Both the position numbers and the translations under genes were made by a program. From contig NZ_BDUF01000014.1 in the NCBI RefSeq assembly GCF_002335525.1, forward strand, positions 45,650-109,649: DNA of 64,000 nucleotides. Direction: 5' to 3'. This document shows, one piece after another, positions 46,747 to 56,110 of this stretch (positions within the stretch are counted from its first letter, which is position 1; every line of letters starts with the position of its first letter). Below the pieces are notes generated by a model that worked only from the letters and a program-made list of their open reading frames with translations, was not told the DNA's origin and did not search any database. This stretch comes from Effusibacillus lacus (GTDB lineage Bacteria; Bacillota; Bacilli; Tumebacillales; Effusibacillaceae).

Positions 46747-46812
46747 AAAGGGGCTGATCCTAATAGGGATCCTATAAAAATAGTTTATCTACTTTGGGAC
46801 ACCCACTTTGTT

Positions 46813-47691
46813 TTAGCCCACTTGACTGACAAGTTTATCCCCGGTGATCCGCTCCACCAAGTTGACCACAAAATCGAAATACAAATTGAACTCAATCTCT
46901 TTGTTTCTAGGAACGGTATCCCGTAGTGAGTCGAGATCTCCCGCGTGATACTCTCGGTAAAGCGGGATGGTTTTCAGCAAGTCGATCGGTACTTCTTTTA
47001 GTGCAAACACTTGCTTGACCAAATCATATTCGGGAACAGAGATTCCTACCACATTGTTCATCAACACATAGATATCGTAAAAGTCACGAGGTCTGGGATG
47101 CTTGTTTCTCCCGTTTATGGGGTATTCCGGCATTTGTTGACAAATTGCCCGAAGCTTTTCGATCACAAGCATTTCTGGCGTATAGACATATACAGTGTAT
47201 CCATCGATTTCAACAGTTCGCGTGTCGTCGCAATATTCGTACTTGCTTATGTCGATTTCTAACTTTTTCCCCTGCTTCGGGCCCACTACTTCTGCCATCT
47301 TTCTTGCTTTGTGGAGATCTGAATTGAGTATGTCCCGGTGGACTTCCGGCAGGATTTTGAATTCAATAGCGTAGCCTCCCCAAAAATCCCGAAGCCCTTC
47401 CCTCCGCTTTTCCGGTTTTGGAATAAATTTAAAATCAAATACCACGTACCCTTCTTCCTGGAATACCCGGATCAAGGACCTCTCGATTTTATTGCTCACT
47501 TCCTGCAACTTTTCTTCTGGAATGTCCTCCTCCATGGAAAGATCAACATCTACGGAAGCACGGGCATCAATTTTGTATGCAAACTCAATTGCAGACCCGC
47601 CTTTAAGCACGAACATATCCATCAAATCATCATCGCCAAACATTGCGATAATAACCAGTTTCCGAATCATTTTTAATTTTTCCGCATTCAT
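46813..47691 (-). CDS. abiEii: AbiEii/AbiGii-type nucleotidyltransferase toxin
   Basis: Toxin partner of AbiEi, 292 residues. Nucleotidyltransferase core: VLKGGSAIEFAYKIDARASVDVDLSM with KGGS at 30-33 and DxD at 48-50; LVIEKLRAICQQ and RPRDFYDIY follow, as in family members. Known members block growth after phage infection through tRNA-directed nucleotide addition. It is minus strand, converging with abiEi (66-base gap), and has its own operator-like inverted repeat upstream. Confidence 0.86.
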   Translation of the reverse strand: MNAEKLKMIRKLVIIAMFGDDDLMDMFVLKGGSAIEFAYKIDARASVDVDLSMEEDIPEEKLQEVSNKIERSLIRVFQEEGYVVFDFKFIPKPEKRREGLRDFWGGYAIEFKILPEVHRDILNSDLHKARKMAEVVGPKQGKKLEIDISKYEYCDDTRTVEIDGYTVYVYTPEMLVIEKLRAICQQMPEYPINGRNKHPRPRDFYDIYVLMNNVVGISVPEYDLVKQVFALKEVPIDLLKTIPLYREYHAGDLDSLRDTVPRNKEIEFNLYFDFVVNLVERITGDKLVSQVG

Positions 47692-47709
47692 ATAATCACT
47701 TCCTTAGAA

Positions 47710-47744
47710 TTTTGTCCATATTAAAATTTAAATTATGGACAAAA
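47710..47744. promoter_or_regulatory. inverted repeat upstream of abiEii
   Basis: TTTTGTCCATA and TATGGACAAAA, an 11-base perfect inverted repeat separated by 13 AT-rich bases, 18 bases before the abiEii start. Unlike the abiEi operator in sequence. Likely regulator binding site. Confidence 0.6.
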
Positions 47745-47892
47745 TATCGAAAAGGAAGGAACCTTCAGATATCGGCCGTATAGGTCTTGATACATCAAAA
47801 AAATAATAGCAGGTTTTTGTGATACCTACAGTTCCATCCTTAAACAGAATGATGGATGCAATCGCTTCATTGAAAGAAGGATTATTTCTAGA

Positions 47893-47935
47893 GAAGAGGC
47901 GCCCTGATCAAAACCGATCAAGGCGCTGCCTCTTC
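47893..47935 (-). terminator. terminator after ssb
   Basis: Stem GAAGAGGC...GCCTCTTC with an inner GATC stem, 12 bases downstream of the ssb stop on the minus strand. Confidence 0.6.
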
Positions 47936-47946
47936 ATGTTTGATAA

Positions 47947-48438
47947 TCAGAAAGGCAAATCATCGTCCGAGATATCAATCGGTTTGCCATCGTCGACAAA
48001 CGGATCGTCATCGAAGTTGCTGCCGCGCTTGTTATTGTTACCGCCGAAGCCTTGATTGCCCCCGAAGCCGCCGCCAAAGCCTGCACCGGATCCTTCGAAT
48101 CCGCCACCGCCGGTGCTGTCCCCGCGGTCAAGGAAACGCACGTTGTCAGCCACCACTTCGGCCACGCGAACCCGCTGTCCTTCCTTGTTCTCATAGCTGC
48201 GGATCTGCAGGCGACCTTCCACAGCTGCCAAGCGCCCTTTCTTCAAATACTGTGCACACAATTCCCCAAGCTTCTGCCAAACCACGATATTGATAAAATC
48301 GGTCTCGCGCTCACCTTGCTGGTTGGCGCGCGGACGGTCAACCGCCAGTGTAAAGGATGCGACAGCGGTGCCGGTGGGTGTATAACGAAGCTCCGGATCG
48401 GCCGTCAATCGTCCGATCAGAATGATCCGGTTTAACAT
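47947..48438 (-). CDS. ssb: single-stranded DNA-binding protein
   Basis: OB-fold protein covering ssDNA during replication; 163 residues. N-terminal OB fold [36 protein letters not shown], glycine-rich linker, and the C-terminal tip DDDLPF used to recruit partners. RBS GGAGG. It follows ychF but not rpsF, and rpsR does not follow it, unlike the usual order. Confidence 0.96.
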   Translation of the reverse strand: MLNRIILIGRLTADPELRYTPTGTAVASFTLAVDRPRANQQGERETDFINIVVWQKLGELCAQYLKKGRLAAVEGRLQIRSYENKEGQRVRVAEVVADNVRFLDRGDSTGGGGFEGSGAGFGGGFGGNQGFGGNNNKRGSNFDDDPFVDDGKPIDISDDDLPF

Positions 48439-48576
48439 TCGGAAACTCCTCCATTACAATTCTTTTCTATCAGTCTATCACATTTCAGGATATTCGTCAC
48501 AACTGCCATAAGGCCGGGCAAAAAAGCGAAAACGGGCACCAAGCGCACCGGATGTACGATGATACCCGTTGAGTGG

Positions 48577-49677
48577 TTACACGTTGAATCGGAAATGCAT
48601 TACATCGCCGTCCTGTACCACATATTCCTTGCCCTCCAGGCGGAGAAGCCCTTTTTCTTTGGCGGCGTTCATGGAACCTGCTTTCACGAGATCGGAATAA
48701 GCCACGACTTCGGCGCGAATAAATCCCTTCTCAAAATCAGAGTGGATAACGCCTGCCGCACCGGGTGCCTTGGTTCCTTTGCGGATAGTCCAGGCCCGGA
48801 CCTCTTTTTCTCCCGCGGTAAAGTAAGTGATAAGGCCAAGCAGTTTGTAGGCAGCCTTGATCAAGCGGTCGAGTCCTGATTCCTGAAGGCCGAGTTCCTG
48901 CAGGAACATCTCCCTGTCTTCGCCTTCCAGTTCCGCAATCTCCGACTCCACCCTAGCGGAGATGACAACGACTTCGGCCCCTTCTTCCGCCGCAAACTTT
49001 CGGACGGCTTGTACATTCGGATTGCCGTCAGGGTTCGCCACTTCGTCTTCCGAGACGTTCGCCACATACAGGACCGGCTTGATGGTCAGCAGATGGAGGT
49101 CACGAATCAGCAAGCGCTCTTCGTCATCCATTTCCACCGAGCGTGCGGGCTTGCCGTTCTCAAAGGCGCTCTTCAGACGCTCCAGCAAATTCACTTCTTG
49201 CTGCGCTTTCTTGTCTCCCCCCTTAAGGCCCTTGCGAGCGCGTTCCATCCGGCGCTCAACCGTTTCCATATCGGCAAAGATCAATTCCAGGTTGATCGTT
49301 TCCATATCGGAGAGAGGATCGACCTTTCCTGCTACGTGGGTGATATTGGTATCTTCAAAGCAGCGCACCACATGGGCGATGGCGTTTACTTCCCGGATAT
49401 GGGACAGGAACTTGTTGCCCAGACCTTCTCCCCGGCTCGCTCCCTTCACCAGGCCGGCTATATCCACAAACTCGAACGCGGTCGGCAGAATTCGCTGCGG
49501 GTTCACAATCTCAGCCAGCTTTTGCAAGCGCTCGTCCGGCACCTCCACCACGCCAACGTTCGGATCAATGGTGCAGAACGGGTAGTTGGCCGCTTCCGCA
49601 CCCGCTTTCGTTATCGCATTAAAAAGGGTCGATTTCCCGACGTTGGGAAGACCCACAATCCCTACACACAAAGCCAT
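48577..49677 (-). CDS. ychF: redox-regulated ATPase YchF
   Basis: TRAFAC-class ATPase binding 50S or 70S ribosomes; 366 residues. G1 GLPNVGKST near 9-17, TGS-like C-domain ([43 protein letters not shown]), ends [12 protein letters not shown] 49677 has GGAGGTG seven bases upstream. Usually followed by rpsF; here by ssb. Confidence 0.96.
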   Translation of the reverse strand: MALCVGIVGLPNVGKSTLFNAITKAGAEAANYPFCTIDPNVGVVEVPDERLQKLAEIVNPQRILPTAFEFVDIAGLVKGASRGEGLGNKFLSHIREVNAIAHVVRCFEDTNITHVAGKVDPLSDMETINLELIFADMETVERRMERARKGLKGGDKKAQQEVNLLERLKSAFENGKPARSVEMDDEERLLIRDLHLLTIKPVLYVANVSEDEVANPDGNPNVQAVRKFAAEEGAEVVVISARVESEIAELEGEDREMFLQELGLQESGLDRLIKAAYKLLGLITYFTAGEKEVRAWTIRKGTKAPGAAGVIHSDFEKGFIRAEVVAYSDLVKAGSMNAAKEKGLLRLEGKEYVVQDGDVMHFRFNV

Positions 49678-49852
49678 TGAGGCACACCTCCAATACTCAC
49701 ACCTTTTCATTATAGCAAAAAGAAAAAGCCCGGCAACGGCCTTAATGTAGCTCCTTGTTCACCTGAAAAAAGTCTACCCTGCTGGTATCATACTCTGCCC
49801 TACAACTCAGACTCATGAAAAATTTGATCAGGCTCATTGAGCGGTACAAAAT

Positions 49853-49981
49853 CTAAACTTCTACACTCAGAACATTTGGCAAAGCCTTTACTCGTTTCAT
49901 GTCCTCTGGAGACGTATCCCGGACGATTCCGGTCGCCCTTTCCTTGATCTCGAGCAGGAGGATTTCTATTGGCTGTTTCAT
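49853..49981 (-). CDS. possible small peptide gene
   Basis: 42 residues (MKQPIEILLLEIKERATGIVRDTSPEDMKRVKALPNVLSVEV) with GGAGGGGG just upstream of the ATG. A second frame (49800-50006) has a CSEC pair instead. I cannot decide which is translated. Confidence 0.35.
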   Translation of the reverse strand: MKQPIEILLLEIKERATGIVRDTSPEDMKRVKALPNVLSVEV

Positions 49982-50285
49982 AACTCCCCCTCCGTTCTGG
50001 TAACACTATGATTTATGTCAAATTGTAAGCACCAGTTCAAAGTGAAATTCAAGCAGGTCTCGATTTGACCTGGTTGCTGCAAATGACGAATTTGAACAGA
50101 TCTCAACTCATCTGAACCAATTCCTAGTTACTGGGGCTTGTTATGGGGTTAAAAAACAGTATGGGGAAATTGAGGTTATTTATCCAGAATGAGGTTATTC
50201 ACAGTAGAGTTATAACTCTCAGGTTCAAATATATTAATGCTGTATAATAAAGGGAGTTGATAATAAAATAGCCGGGTGATTAAGT
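49982..50285. other. AT-rich intergenic stretch upstream of the DUF3800 gene
   Basis: No gene seen. A TATAATAAAG-like -10 near 50243 may drive the DUF3800 gene. Confidence 0.35.
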
Positions 50286-51119
50286 ATGGAATATATTCTG
50301 TACATGGATGAATCAGCTAAGGAAGGGCCTTATTACGGCAATTTTTATGGCGGTGCCCTTGTAAGGTCAACTGATTACGATTACGTGATCGATCAATTGT
50401 CAGGCAAGAAAAAGGAACTCCACTTGTTCAAAGAGGTGAAGTGGCAGCGAGTAACACTACCCTATTTAACCAAATACATCGAACTTATTGATGTCTTTTT
50501 TGACCTTATACAACAGGACTTGGTCAAGATGCGTGTCATGTTTACGCACAACTACAGACGTGCTATAAATCTAAGCAAAGATCAGGTCGATAACACCTTT
50601 ACTATGCTGTATTATCAATTCTTTAAGCACGCCTTTGGTCTGAAATATTCAAACCCTACACCTTCTCGTGAGATTGGTTTGAGACTTTATTTTGACGAAT
50701 TACCTGTCGCACCAGCAAATCGTGATATTTTTAAAGATTTTATCCATGGATTGCAATGGAGTGAGGACTTTAGATCCGCAAATCTTTCAATCGAGAGACA
50801 CAATATTACTGAGGTCAAATCGGACGAGCATGTTATTCTGCAATACATGGACATTGTTCTTGGGGCTATGTATTTCAGACTCAACAACTTGCATAAAGAA
50901 AAACCAGAAGGAAGTCGCATAAGAGGAAAGCGAACTATTGCCAAAGAGAAACTGTACAAACATATAAACAAAAGAATTCGTAATATCTACCCAAACTTTA
51001 ATATTGGTATTTCAACCGGTGTACGGTCCTATGAGGATCGCTGGAACCATCCTTATAGGCATTGGCTATTTGTTCCATCTGAGCATAAAATTGCACCCGA
51101 GTTTTCAAAGAAAAAGTGA
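50286..51119 (+). CDS. DUF3800 domain-containing protein
   Basis: 277 residues: MEYILYMDESAKEGPYYGNFYGGALVRSTDYDYVIDQL, the (F/Y)xDES acidic start of the DUF3800 (RNase H-like) family, then KRTIAKEKLYKHINKRIRN. Such proteins often accompany phage or defence loci. Weak ribosome site. AT-rich codon use unlike neighbouring housekeeping genes suggests transfer. Activity unknown. Confidence 0.78.
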   Translation: MEYILYMDESAKEGPYYGNFYGGALVRSTDYDYVIDQLSGKKKELHLFKEVKWQRVTLPYLTKYIELIDVFFDLIQQDLVKMRVMFTHNYRRAINLSKDQVDNTFTMLYYQFFKHAFGLKYSNPTPSREIGLRLYFDELPVAPANRDIFKDFIHGLQWSEDFRSANLSIERHNITEVKSDEHVILQYMDIVLGAMYFRLNNLHKEKPEGSRIRGKRTIAKEKLYKHINKRIRNIYPNFNIGISTGVRSYEDRWNHPYRHWLFVPSEHKIAPEFSKKK

Positions 51120-51454
51120 AAGACCCCATCTTCCCTACCTCAATGGCCCAAGCAACATAAATCTTGAGCGTTCGGGTTGACAGAGCCTTTCTCTACCCTA
51201 AATGTAATTCTCGTTTAGCAAAATGTCAATCATTTTATCTAAAAATTCGCTTTTAGTCAAGAATATAAACGAAAACAAATTGATCCCATTTAGGTGGATG
51301 ATTTTGAAAAATATTCGCGTGGCCGCTTACCGTGGCCTTTTTTCGTTGTCGATCATGAGGGGATAATACCACGACGACCTGTTTCACAATCATCCATGTA
51401 CCCATGGTTCAACGGCCTCCCTAAAGGTGAAGCTCATAATCCCAGTCTGCCATA
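51120..51454. other. gene-free stretch between convergent DUF3800 and DEAD helicase genes
   Basis: No gene seen. A weak hairpin with T-run (GGCC near 51321 and 51334, then TTTTTT) may end DUF3800 transcription. Confidence 0.35.
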
Positions 51455-52921
51455 TTACCAGGACAAAACCGCTTCTTTTTTACGGGAACGCGCTTCTTTC
51501 TTCCCCTGCTTCAGTTTTCCTTTCCCGCCTGCCGGTTTCATTCCCGTAGGGCCAGTCTTTCTTCCCCTGTCACGCCGGTCGGTCTTGGGTTTCGTCCGCT
51601 TGGTCCTAAGCGGCTGTTCTTCCGTCAATGTAATGGGCACTTCATTTGTATTCTTGGTCAACAGCTTCAATGCGGCGGAAACCAACATCACGGAATCGTA
51701 TTGGTCAAGCAATTCTTTCGCGAGGTTCCGGTACCCTCCCAAATCTTCGTTGGTGGCTTCCACAATCATGTCGAGTGCCAAACGCTGTTTGCCGATGCGT
51801 GCTTCCGCAATCGTAGGCAGTGGCCGCTTGGCAATTTTCCTTTTGGTAATTCTTTCGATCTGGTGCAGGTGCTCCATCTCACGCGGTGTTACAAATGTGG
51901 ATGCGATTCCGCTTTTGCCGGCACGTCCGGTTCGCCCGATCCGATGAACGTAACTGTCAATGTCTTGCGGAATGTCAAAATTGTAGACATGTGTAACACC
52001 GGATACATCAAGTCCCCGGGCAGCCACATCCGTGGCAACAAGCACGTCAATGCTTCCGTCACGGAACTTCTTCATCACCGCATCCCTTTGTCTTTGACTG
52101 AGATCCCCATGCAGTCCGTCTGCCTGATAGCCGCGGGTTATCAGGGCGTTCATAAGCTCATCCACACGTCTTTTGGTCCGACCGAATACAATGGCCAATT
52201 CGGGATTCTGGATGTCCAGCAAACGAGTGAGTACGTCCAGTTTTTGTCTCTCCGTAACCTCGTAGTAAACCTGTTCAATCAACGGCACCGTAACTTCCTG
52301 CGCCTTGACAGACACATGCTTGATGTCCTTCATGAACTTCTGGGCCAGATTCTTCACGCCTGGTTTCATTGTGGCGGAAAACAATAAAGTCTGTCGCTCT
52401 TCCGGACAGTTGCTGAGGATCGTTTCAATATCTTCCACAAAGCCCATATCGAGCATTTCATCCGCTTCATCGAGAACAACCATCCGGATATTTTGCAATC
52501 GGATCGTTTTCCGGTTCAGGTGGTCGATCAAACGCCCCGGAGTGGCAATGATGATATGGGGCCTATTTTTAAGCGATTTGATCTGCCGGTTGATGTCTTG
52601 TCCTCCGTATACAGCCAACACGCGGACTTTTTTATGGATTCCCACTTTCCGGATCTCGTCAGCAACTTGGATGCAAAGTTCCCGCGTGGGGGTCAGGATC
52701 AACCCCTGAACCACGTCTTCCTCCGTATCGATTCTTTCAATCATGGGGATTGAAAAAGCAACCGTTTTTCCTGTTCCGGTCTGTGCCTGTCCAATCATGT
52801 CCGTACCGCTCAAAGCTACCGGGATGGCTTCCGCCTGAATGGCGGTGGCCGATTCAAACCCCATGTCTTCCAACGCTTTCATTACAGGCTTGCTCAAGTT
52901 CAGATCTGCAAACAAAGACAT
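51455..52921 (-). CDS. DEAD-box RNA helicase (CshA-like)
   Basis: ATP-dependent RNA helicase of 488 residues. Motifs: Q-motif ([27 protein letters not shown]), Walker [13 protein letters not shown] as [17 protein letters not shown], and [14 protein letters not shown] basic C-terminal tail ([12 protein letters not shown]...[11 protein letters not shown]) suits RNA binding. ATG 52921 chosen by GAGGTG. Next to a cold-shock gene, a common pairing. Confidence 0.93.
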   Translation of the reverse strand: MSLFADLNLSKPVMKALEDMGFESATAIQAEAIPVALSGTDMIGQAQTGTGKTVAFSIPMIERIDTEEDVVQGLILTPTRELCIQVADEIRKVGIHKKVRVLAVYGGQDINRQIKSLKNRPHIIIATPGRLIDHLNRKTIRLQNIRMVVLDEADEMLDMGFVEDIETILSNCPEERQTLLFSATMKPGVKNLAQKFMKDIKHVSVKAQEVTVPLIEQVYYEVTERQKLDVLTRLLDIQNPELAIVFGRTKRRVDELMNALITRGYQADGLHGDLSQRQRDAVMKKFRDGSIDVLVATDVAARGLDVSGVTHVYNFDIPQDIDSYVHRIGRTGRAGKSGIASTFVTPREMEHLHQIERITKRKIAKRPLPTIAEARIGKQRLALDMIVEATNEDLGGYRNLAKELLDQYDSVMLVSAALKLLTKNTNEVPITLTEEQPLRTKRTKPKTDRRDRGRKTGPTGMKPAGGKGKLKQGKKEARSRKKEAVLSW

Positions 52922-52969
52922 CTCAACACCTCTTTCCATATTGCTAGTAGATATTTTTCTCCCAACCAC

Positions 52970-53004
52970 AAAAAATAACCCGTTTGGAGAATCCCAAACG
53001 GGTT
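52970..53004 (-). terminator. Rho-independent terminator of the cold-shock gene
   Basis: AACCCGTTTGG with CCAAACGGGTT, then TATTTTTTG on the minus strand, 13 bases past the gene stop. Confidence 0.85.
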
Positions 53005-53016
53005 AATGTCTAAACC

Positions 53017-53217
53017 TTACAGTTTGGTGACGTTTGCTGCTTGAGGTCCACGGTTTCCTTGGACAACGTCGAAGCTTACGCGCTGTCCTTCTTCCAGGGA
53101 TTTGAAGCCATCGCCGGAGATTGCGGTGTAATGAACGAATACGTCGTTGCCGCCTTCCGTTGCGATAAAGCCATACCCTTTTTCTGCGTTAAACCATTTT
53201 ACTGTTCCTTCTTGCAT
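53017..53217 (-). CDS. cold-shock protein (CspA family)
   Basis: 66-residue RNA chaperone with RNP1 (KGYGFI) and RNP2 (VFVHY): [42 protein letters not shown] nine bases upstream. CspB/C/D cannot be told apart. Confidence 0.96.
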   Translation of the reverse strand: MQEGTVKWFNAEKGYGFIATEGGNDVFVHYTAISGDGFKSLEEGQRVSFDVVQGNRGPQAANVTKL

Positions 53218-53445
53218 TCAAAAATGCCTCCTAACAACAAATGCACCAAACTCCGCTCATGAATCAGGAAAAAACCCTTCACTACCAAACATTTCGTGCA
53301 AATGTCTTAATATACAACTTGCATTATACCAATATTTCCGTCTTAGGTCAAATACAGAAAAAGAGGTGATTGCCTTAGGGCAGACACCGCTTCCTAACAC
53401 CCCCGAGGCACATATTCTAAGAGTGATGAAAGGGGGGAAACGTGC

Positions 53446-53544
53446 ATGCACGGCATATTTGGCTGCTACACCCGTTGGGCGGTAGTGTTCCTGATCATTT
53501 TCGTCCTTTTCTTCCTGATTGTTCCATGTAATGGAGCAGGGTAA
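53446..53544 (+). CDS. small membrane peptide, possibly YjcZ-like spore protein
   Basis: 32 residues: MHGIFGCYTRWAVVFLIIFVLFFLIVPCNGAG, one hydrophobic helix. AAAGGGGGG lies 8-10 bases before the ATG. Short membrane peptides of this pattern (YjcZ/sporulation type) are common in spore-formers. A hairpin follows at 53558. Similarity judged by eye. Confidence 0.5.
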   Translation: MHGIFGCYTRWAVVFLIIFVLFFLIVPCNGAG

Positions 53545-53557
53545 ACATCCAAAACGC

Positions 53558-53579
53558 AAGGCGGTTCTTAGGCCGCCTT
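53558..53579. terminator. hairpin after the small membrane peptide
   Basis: AAGGCGG with CCGCCTT around an eight-base loop, between convergent genes. Confidence 0.55.
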
Positions 53580-53587
53580 CCCCGATG

Positions 53588-53821
53588 TCAGAACTCTGGC
53601 AGAATCGACAAATTGCCGCCCTGTTCAGGTTGAGCGTCGCCTGCGGAAGCTTTCATGTACCAGTTGCCGTGTTTATCGATCTTGTCAATCGAATCAAAAC
53701 CCCCGTTCTCAGCCTGTTGAATCGCTTCTTCAATGCTTAAGACGCGTCCGGTATGGGTTTTGACCTGAGTGATATTTCCATTTTCGTCTTTTTGAATGGC
53801 CACGATTTTTTCACCGATCAT
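53588..53821 (-). CDS. DUF3892 domain-containing protein
   Basis: 77 residues (MIGEKIVAIQKDENGNITQVKTHTGRVLSIEEAIQQAENGGFDSIDKIDKHGNWYMKAS). GGAGGG six bases before ATG. DUF3892 is of unknown function. Confidence 0.85.
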   Translation of the reverse strand: MIGEKIVAIQKDENGNITQVKTHTGRVLSIEEAIQQAENGGFDSIDKIDKHGNWYMKASAGDAQPEQGGNLSILPEF

Positions 53822-53869
53822 ACTGATCCCTCCGGTTCTTATCCTTGCCCGAACCGGAGGGTTTCATTT

Positions 53870-55864
53870 TCATGCTTTTTCAATATTGCACAGACAATCA
53901 TACACCGCGATGGAGATTCCAAAATCGGCCGGCCGGTCAGGAGTCAGATCATTGACGCTGACTCCCATTTGGTTCCACCAGCCCTGTTCCACCATAACCG
54001 TTCCCGGATGCATCTTCTCTTGAATCCGTGTACGTCCCATCAGTTCTCCCCGCTCGTTGAACACACGAACCAGGTCTCCGTCTTGCAATCCTTTCTCTCG
54101 GGCAATTTCCTTTGAAATCTCTATGACCGGTGAGTCTGGTCGCTTCAGGATATAGTGCTGCGCATTCAAAGAGTGCCGTGGGTGAATCGTTAACAGTTGA
54201 TAAGGATACTTCTCCGCCAAATCCGGATTGTGATAAGGATGTTCCCACGGAAGGAGGTACATGGGAAACGCCGAGTGTCCTTCTTCCAAAGCGGTTTGTG
54301 AATAGAATTCATATTTCCCTGACTGCGTGGCGAATCTTCTGTCATGCCAAGGCACTGCGGCACTTGGAGCCGGAGCAAAATGTTCCCTCTGCAGCCGTTC
54401 CAGCGTCAACCCGGTTTCTTCAAGCGGTGCCAATGCTGTCCTCATCCATTCATGGAGCCCCCTCCGAAACTCTCCCCCAAATCCCAAGCGATCAGCCAAT
54501 CCCGCAAAGATTTCCCAGTCTCTTTTTGCATTGCCCAGTGGCTCCACGCACTGGTTCACATAGATCAGGTATGGATGCCACATCGAGGAGTACAAGATAT
54601 CCTCTTCTTCAAAAACGCTGGTGCAGGGCAGAAAATAATCGGCGACCTCGGCGGTGTCATGCAGGAACATGTCAAACAGTACCACGCAATCCACCGACTG
54701 ATATGCTTCTATTGTACGCTTGCGGTTTCCCACCTGCGCAACCGGGTTGGATCTTGTCACAAAGAGGACTTCAACCGGCGGGTCTGCCTGTAGGATTTGT
54801 TCCGCTTGTTCCACCTTGGAGATTTCCCGATATTCTTTTCTTTGACCTTCCAGCGTTAACGCATCCCAGTCAAGCCACTTGGACCAAATCCGATTGGCGT
54901 AATTCACTCCGCCTCCTCGAACCCCGATGTTCCCGCTCATGGCGGCCACGGCGTTGATCGCCCGCATGGTGTTTCCGCCGTTTGCATAACGCTGCATTCC
55001 CAGACCCAGTAAGGTGGTTACCGGACGATCCGAGTAGAAATCGGCCAATGAACAGACATCCTCGACTGCAACTTCCGAGGCTGCACACAGCTCTTCCACC
55101 GACAGTTCCCGCAAATAGGCAGCGAACTCCTCAAACCCGACCGCGTTCTTCTCCACAAACTCCCGGTCATACCGTTCCGTCTCAAGCAAGATCCGGCATA
55201 CAGCCAGAGCCAGTGCACCATCCGTTCCCGGTCGCGGGTAGACCTGAAGATCAGCCGATTCCGACAAGTCGGTGGGCAGCGGATTGATGATTGCAAGTCG
55301 AGCCCCTTTTTTTCTGGCCGCCTTGAGAAAAGGGGTCACGTGCATATTGGTAACAGTTACGTTGCGCCCCCATACCACGATCCCCTTGCTGTTAGCATGA
55401 TCTGTCGGATCGTGGCTGAGGCACGCGCCCATATCATACCGGCCGGCTTCCAGACCCGCTTCCCAGCAGAGCGATCCCACCGCTTTTGAATAGCCCCCAA
55501 ACAGGTTAAAGAACCGCCCTTCCAGTTCTTTCAGCATTCCGCCGGAACCGCTGTCAAAGGTGTGCATGACCGAAGTCGGCCCATATCTTGCTTTTGCCTT
55601 CAGCATCTTGTCTGCAATCTCCTGAAATGCCTGGTCCCAAGAGATGTCTATCCATTGCCCGTCCACTTTTTTCTTTGGCGTCAGTATCCTCTCGGGATGG
55701 TACATTCGGTCGACAAGCTGTTTTCCTTTAATGCACAAACGCCCTCGCGTGATGGGATGATCCGGATCCCCTTCAACCTTGACGACCTTCCCGTTCTCCA
55801 CAAAGGCGATCATGCTGCAGCAGTCCCAACAATCAAGCGGACAGGCGGTCCGCACCTGTCGCAT
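53870..55864 (-). CDS. molybdopterin-dependent oxidoreductase (YyaE-like)
   Basis: Molybdenum-bis-MGD enzyme of 664 residues. N-terminal 4Fe-4S cysteines CPLDCWDCC and RGRLCIKG; central Mo cofactor folds (MHTFDSGSGGMLKELEGRFFN) and C-terminal molybdopterin-binding domain (LTIHPRHSLNAQHYILKR). ATG 55864 follows GGAGGG by six bases and the DUF951 stop. Substrate unknown; position near ychF corresponds to B. subtilis yyaE. Confidence 0.9.
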   Translation of the reverse strand: MRQVRTACPLDCWDCCSMIAFVENGKVVKVEGDPDHPITRGRLCIKGKQLVDRMYHPERILTPKKKVDGQWIDISWDQAFQEIADKMLKAKARYGPTSVMHTFDSGSGGMLKELEGRFFNLFGGYSKAVGSLCWEAGLEAGRYDMGACLSHDPTDHANSKGIVVWGRNVTVTNMHVTPFLKAARKKGARLAIINPLPTDLSESADLQVYPRPGTDGALALAVCRILLETERYDREFVEKNAVGFEEFAAYLRELSVEELCAASEVAVEDVCSLADFYSDRPVTTLLGLGMQRYANGGNTMRAINAVAAMSGNIGVRGGGVNYANRIWSKWLDWDALTLEGQRKEYREISKVEQAEQILQADPPVEVLFVTRSNPVAQVGNRKRTIEAYQSVDCVVLFDMFLHDTAEVADYFLPCTSVFEEEDILYSSMWHPYLIYVNQCVEPLGNAKRDWEIFAGLADRLGFGGEFRRGLHEWMRTALAPLEETGLTLERLQREHFAPAPSAAVPWHDRRFATQSGKYEFYSQTALEEGHSAFPMYLLPWEHPYHNPDLAEKYPYQLLTIHPRHSLNAQHYILKRPDSPVIEISKEIAREKGLQDGDLVRVFNERGELMGRTRIQEKMHPGTVMVEQGWWNQMGVSVNDLTPDRPADFGISIAVYDCLCNIEKA

Positions 55865-55866
55865 CG

Positions 55867-56082
55867 TCATCCCTCCAGATCTTCCCCGGTCTCCGCTTTG
55901 CGCAGCACCTTTCTCATCTGCCGTTCAAACTGGCTGCGCGGAATCATCACACTGCGTCCGCAGTTCACACATTTCATCCGGATATCCATTCCCATACGGA
56001 TCACCTGCCATTCATTGGCTCCGCAGGGATGGGGTTTCTTCATCTGCACCACATCGCCAAGGGCAAATTCTTTGCGCTCCAT
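55867..56082 (-). CDS. DUF951 domain-containing protein
   Basis: 71 residues: MERKEFALGDVVQMKKPHPCGANEWQVIRMGMDIRMKCVNCGRSVMIPRSQFERQMRKV; CVNC plus an upstream HPC form the probable zinc site. RBS AGAGGTG. Precedes the oxidoreductase gene, with which it abuts. Confidence 0.86.
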   Translation of the reverse strand: MERKEFALGDVVQMKKPHPCGANEWQVIRMGMDIRMKCVNCGRSVMIPRSQFERQMRKVLRKAETGEDLEG

Positions 56083-56110
56083 TTGAACCACCTCTTCCAC
56101 CCGTGCCGCC

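Noticed and set aside
47746-47892. Minus-strand frame with a serine-recombinase-like tail (NEAIASIILFKDGTVGI)
   Set aside because: Short and without a start, resemblance is by eye only; could be chance. I saw no supporting second motif.
49800-50006. Cys-pair frame alternative to the 42-residue peptide
   Set aside because: The frame at 49853-49981 has a directly placed ribosome site; neither is well supported, so only one is listed at low confidence.
51294-51947. Plus-strand frame opposite the DEAD-box helicase C-terminus
   Set aside because: Antisense to the conserved helicase; composition is a shadow of the basic tail.
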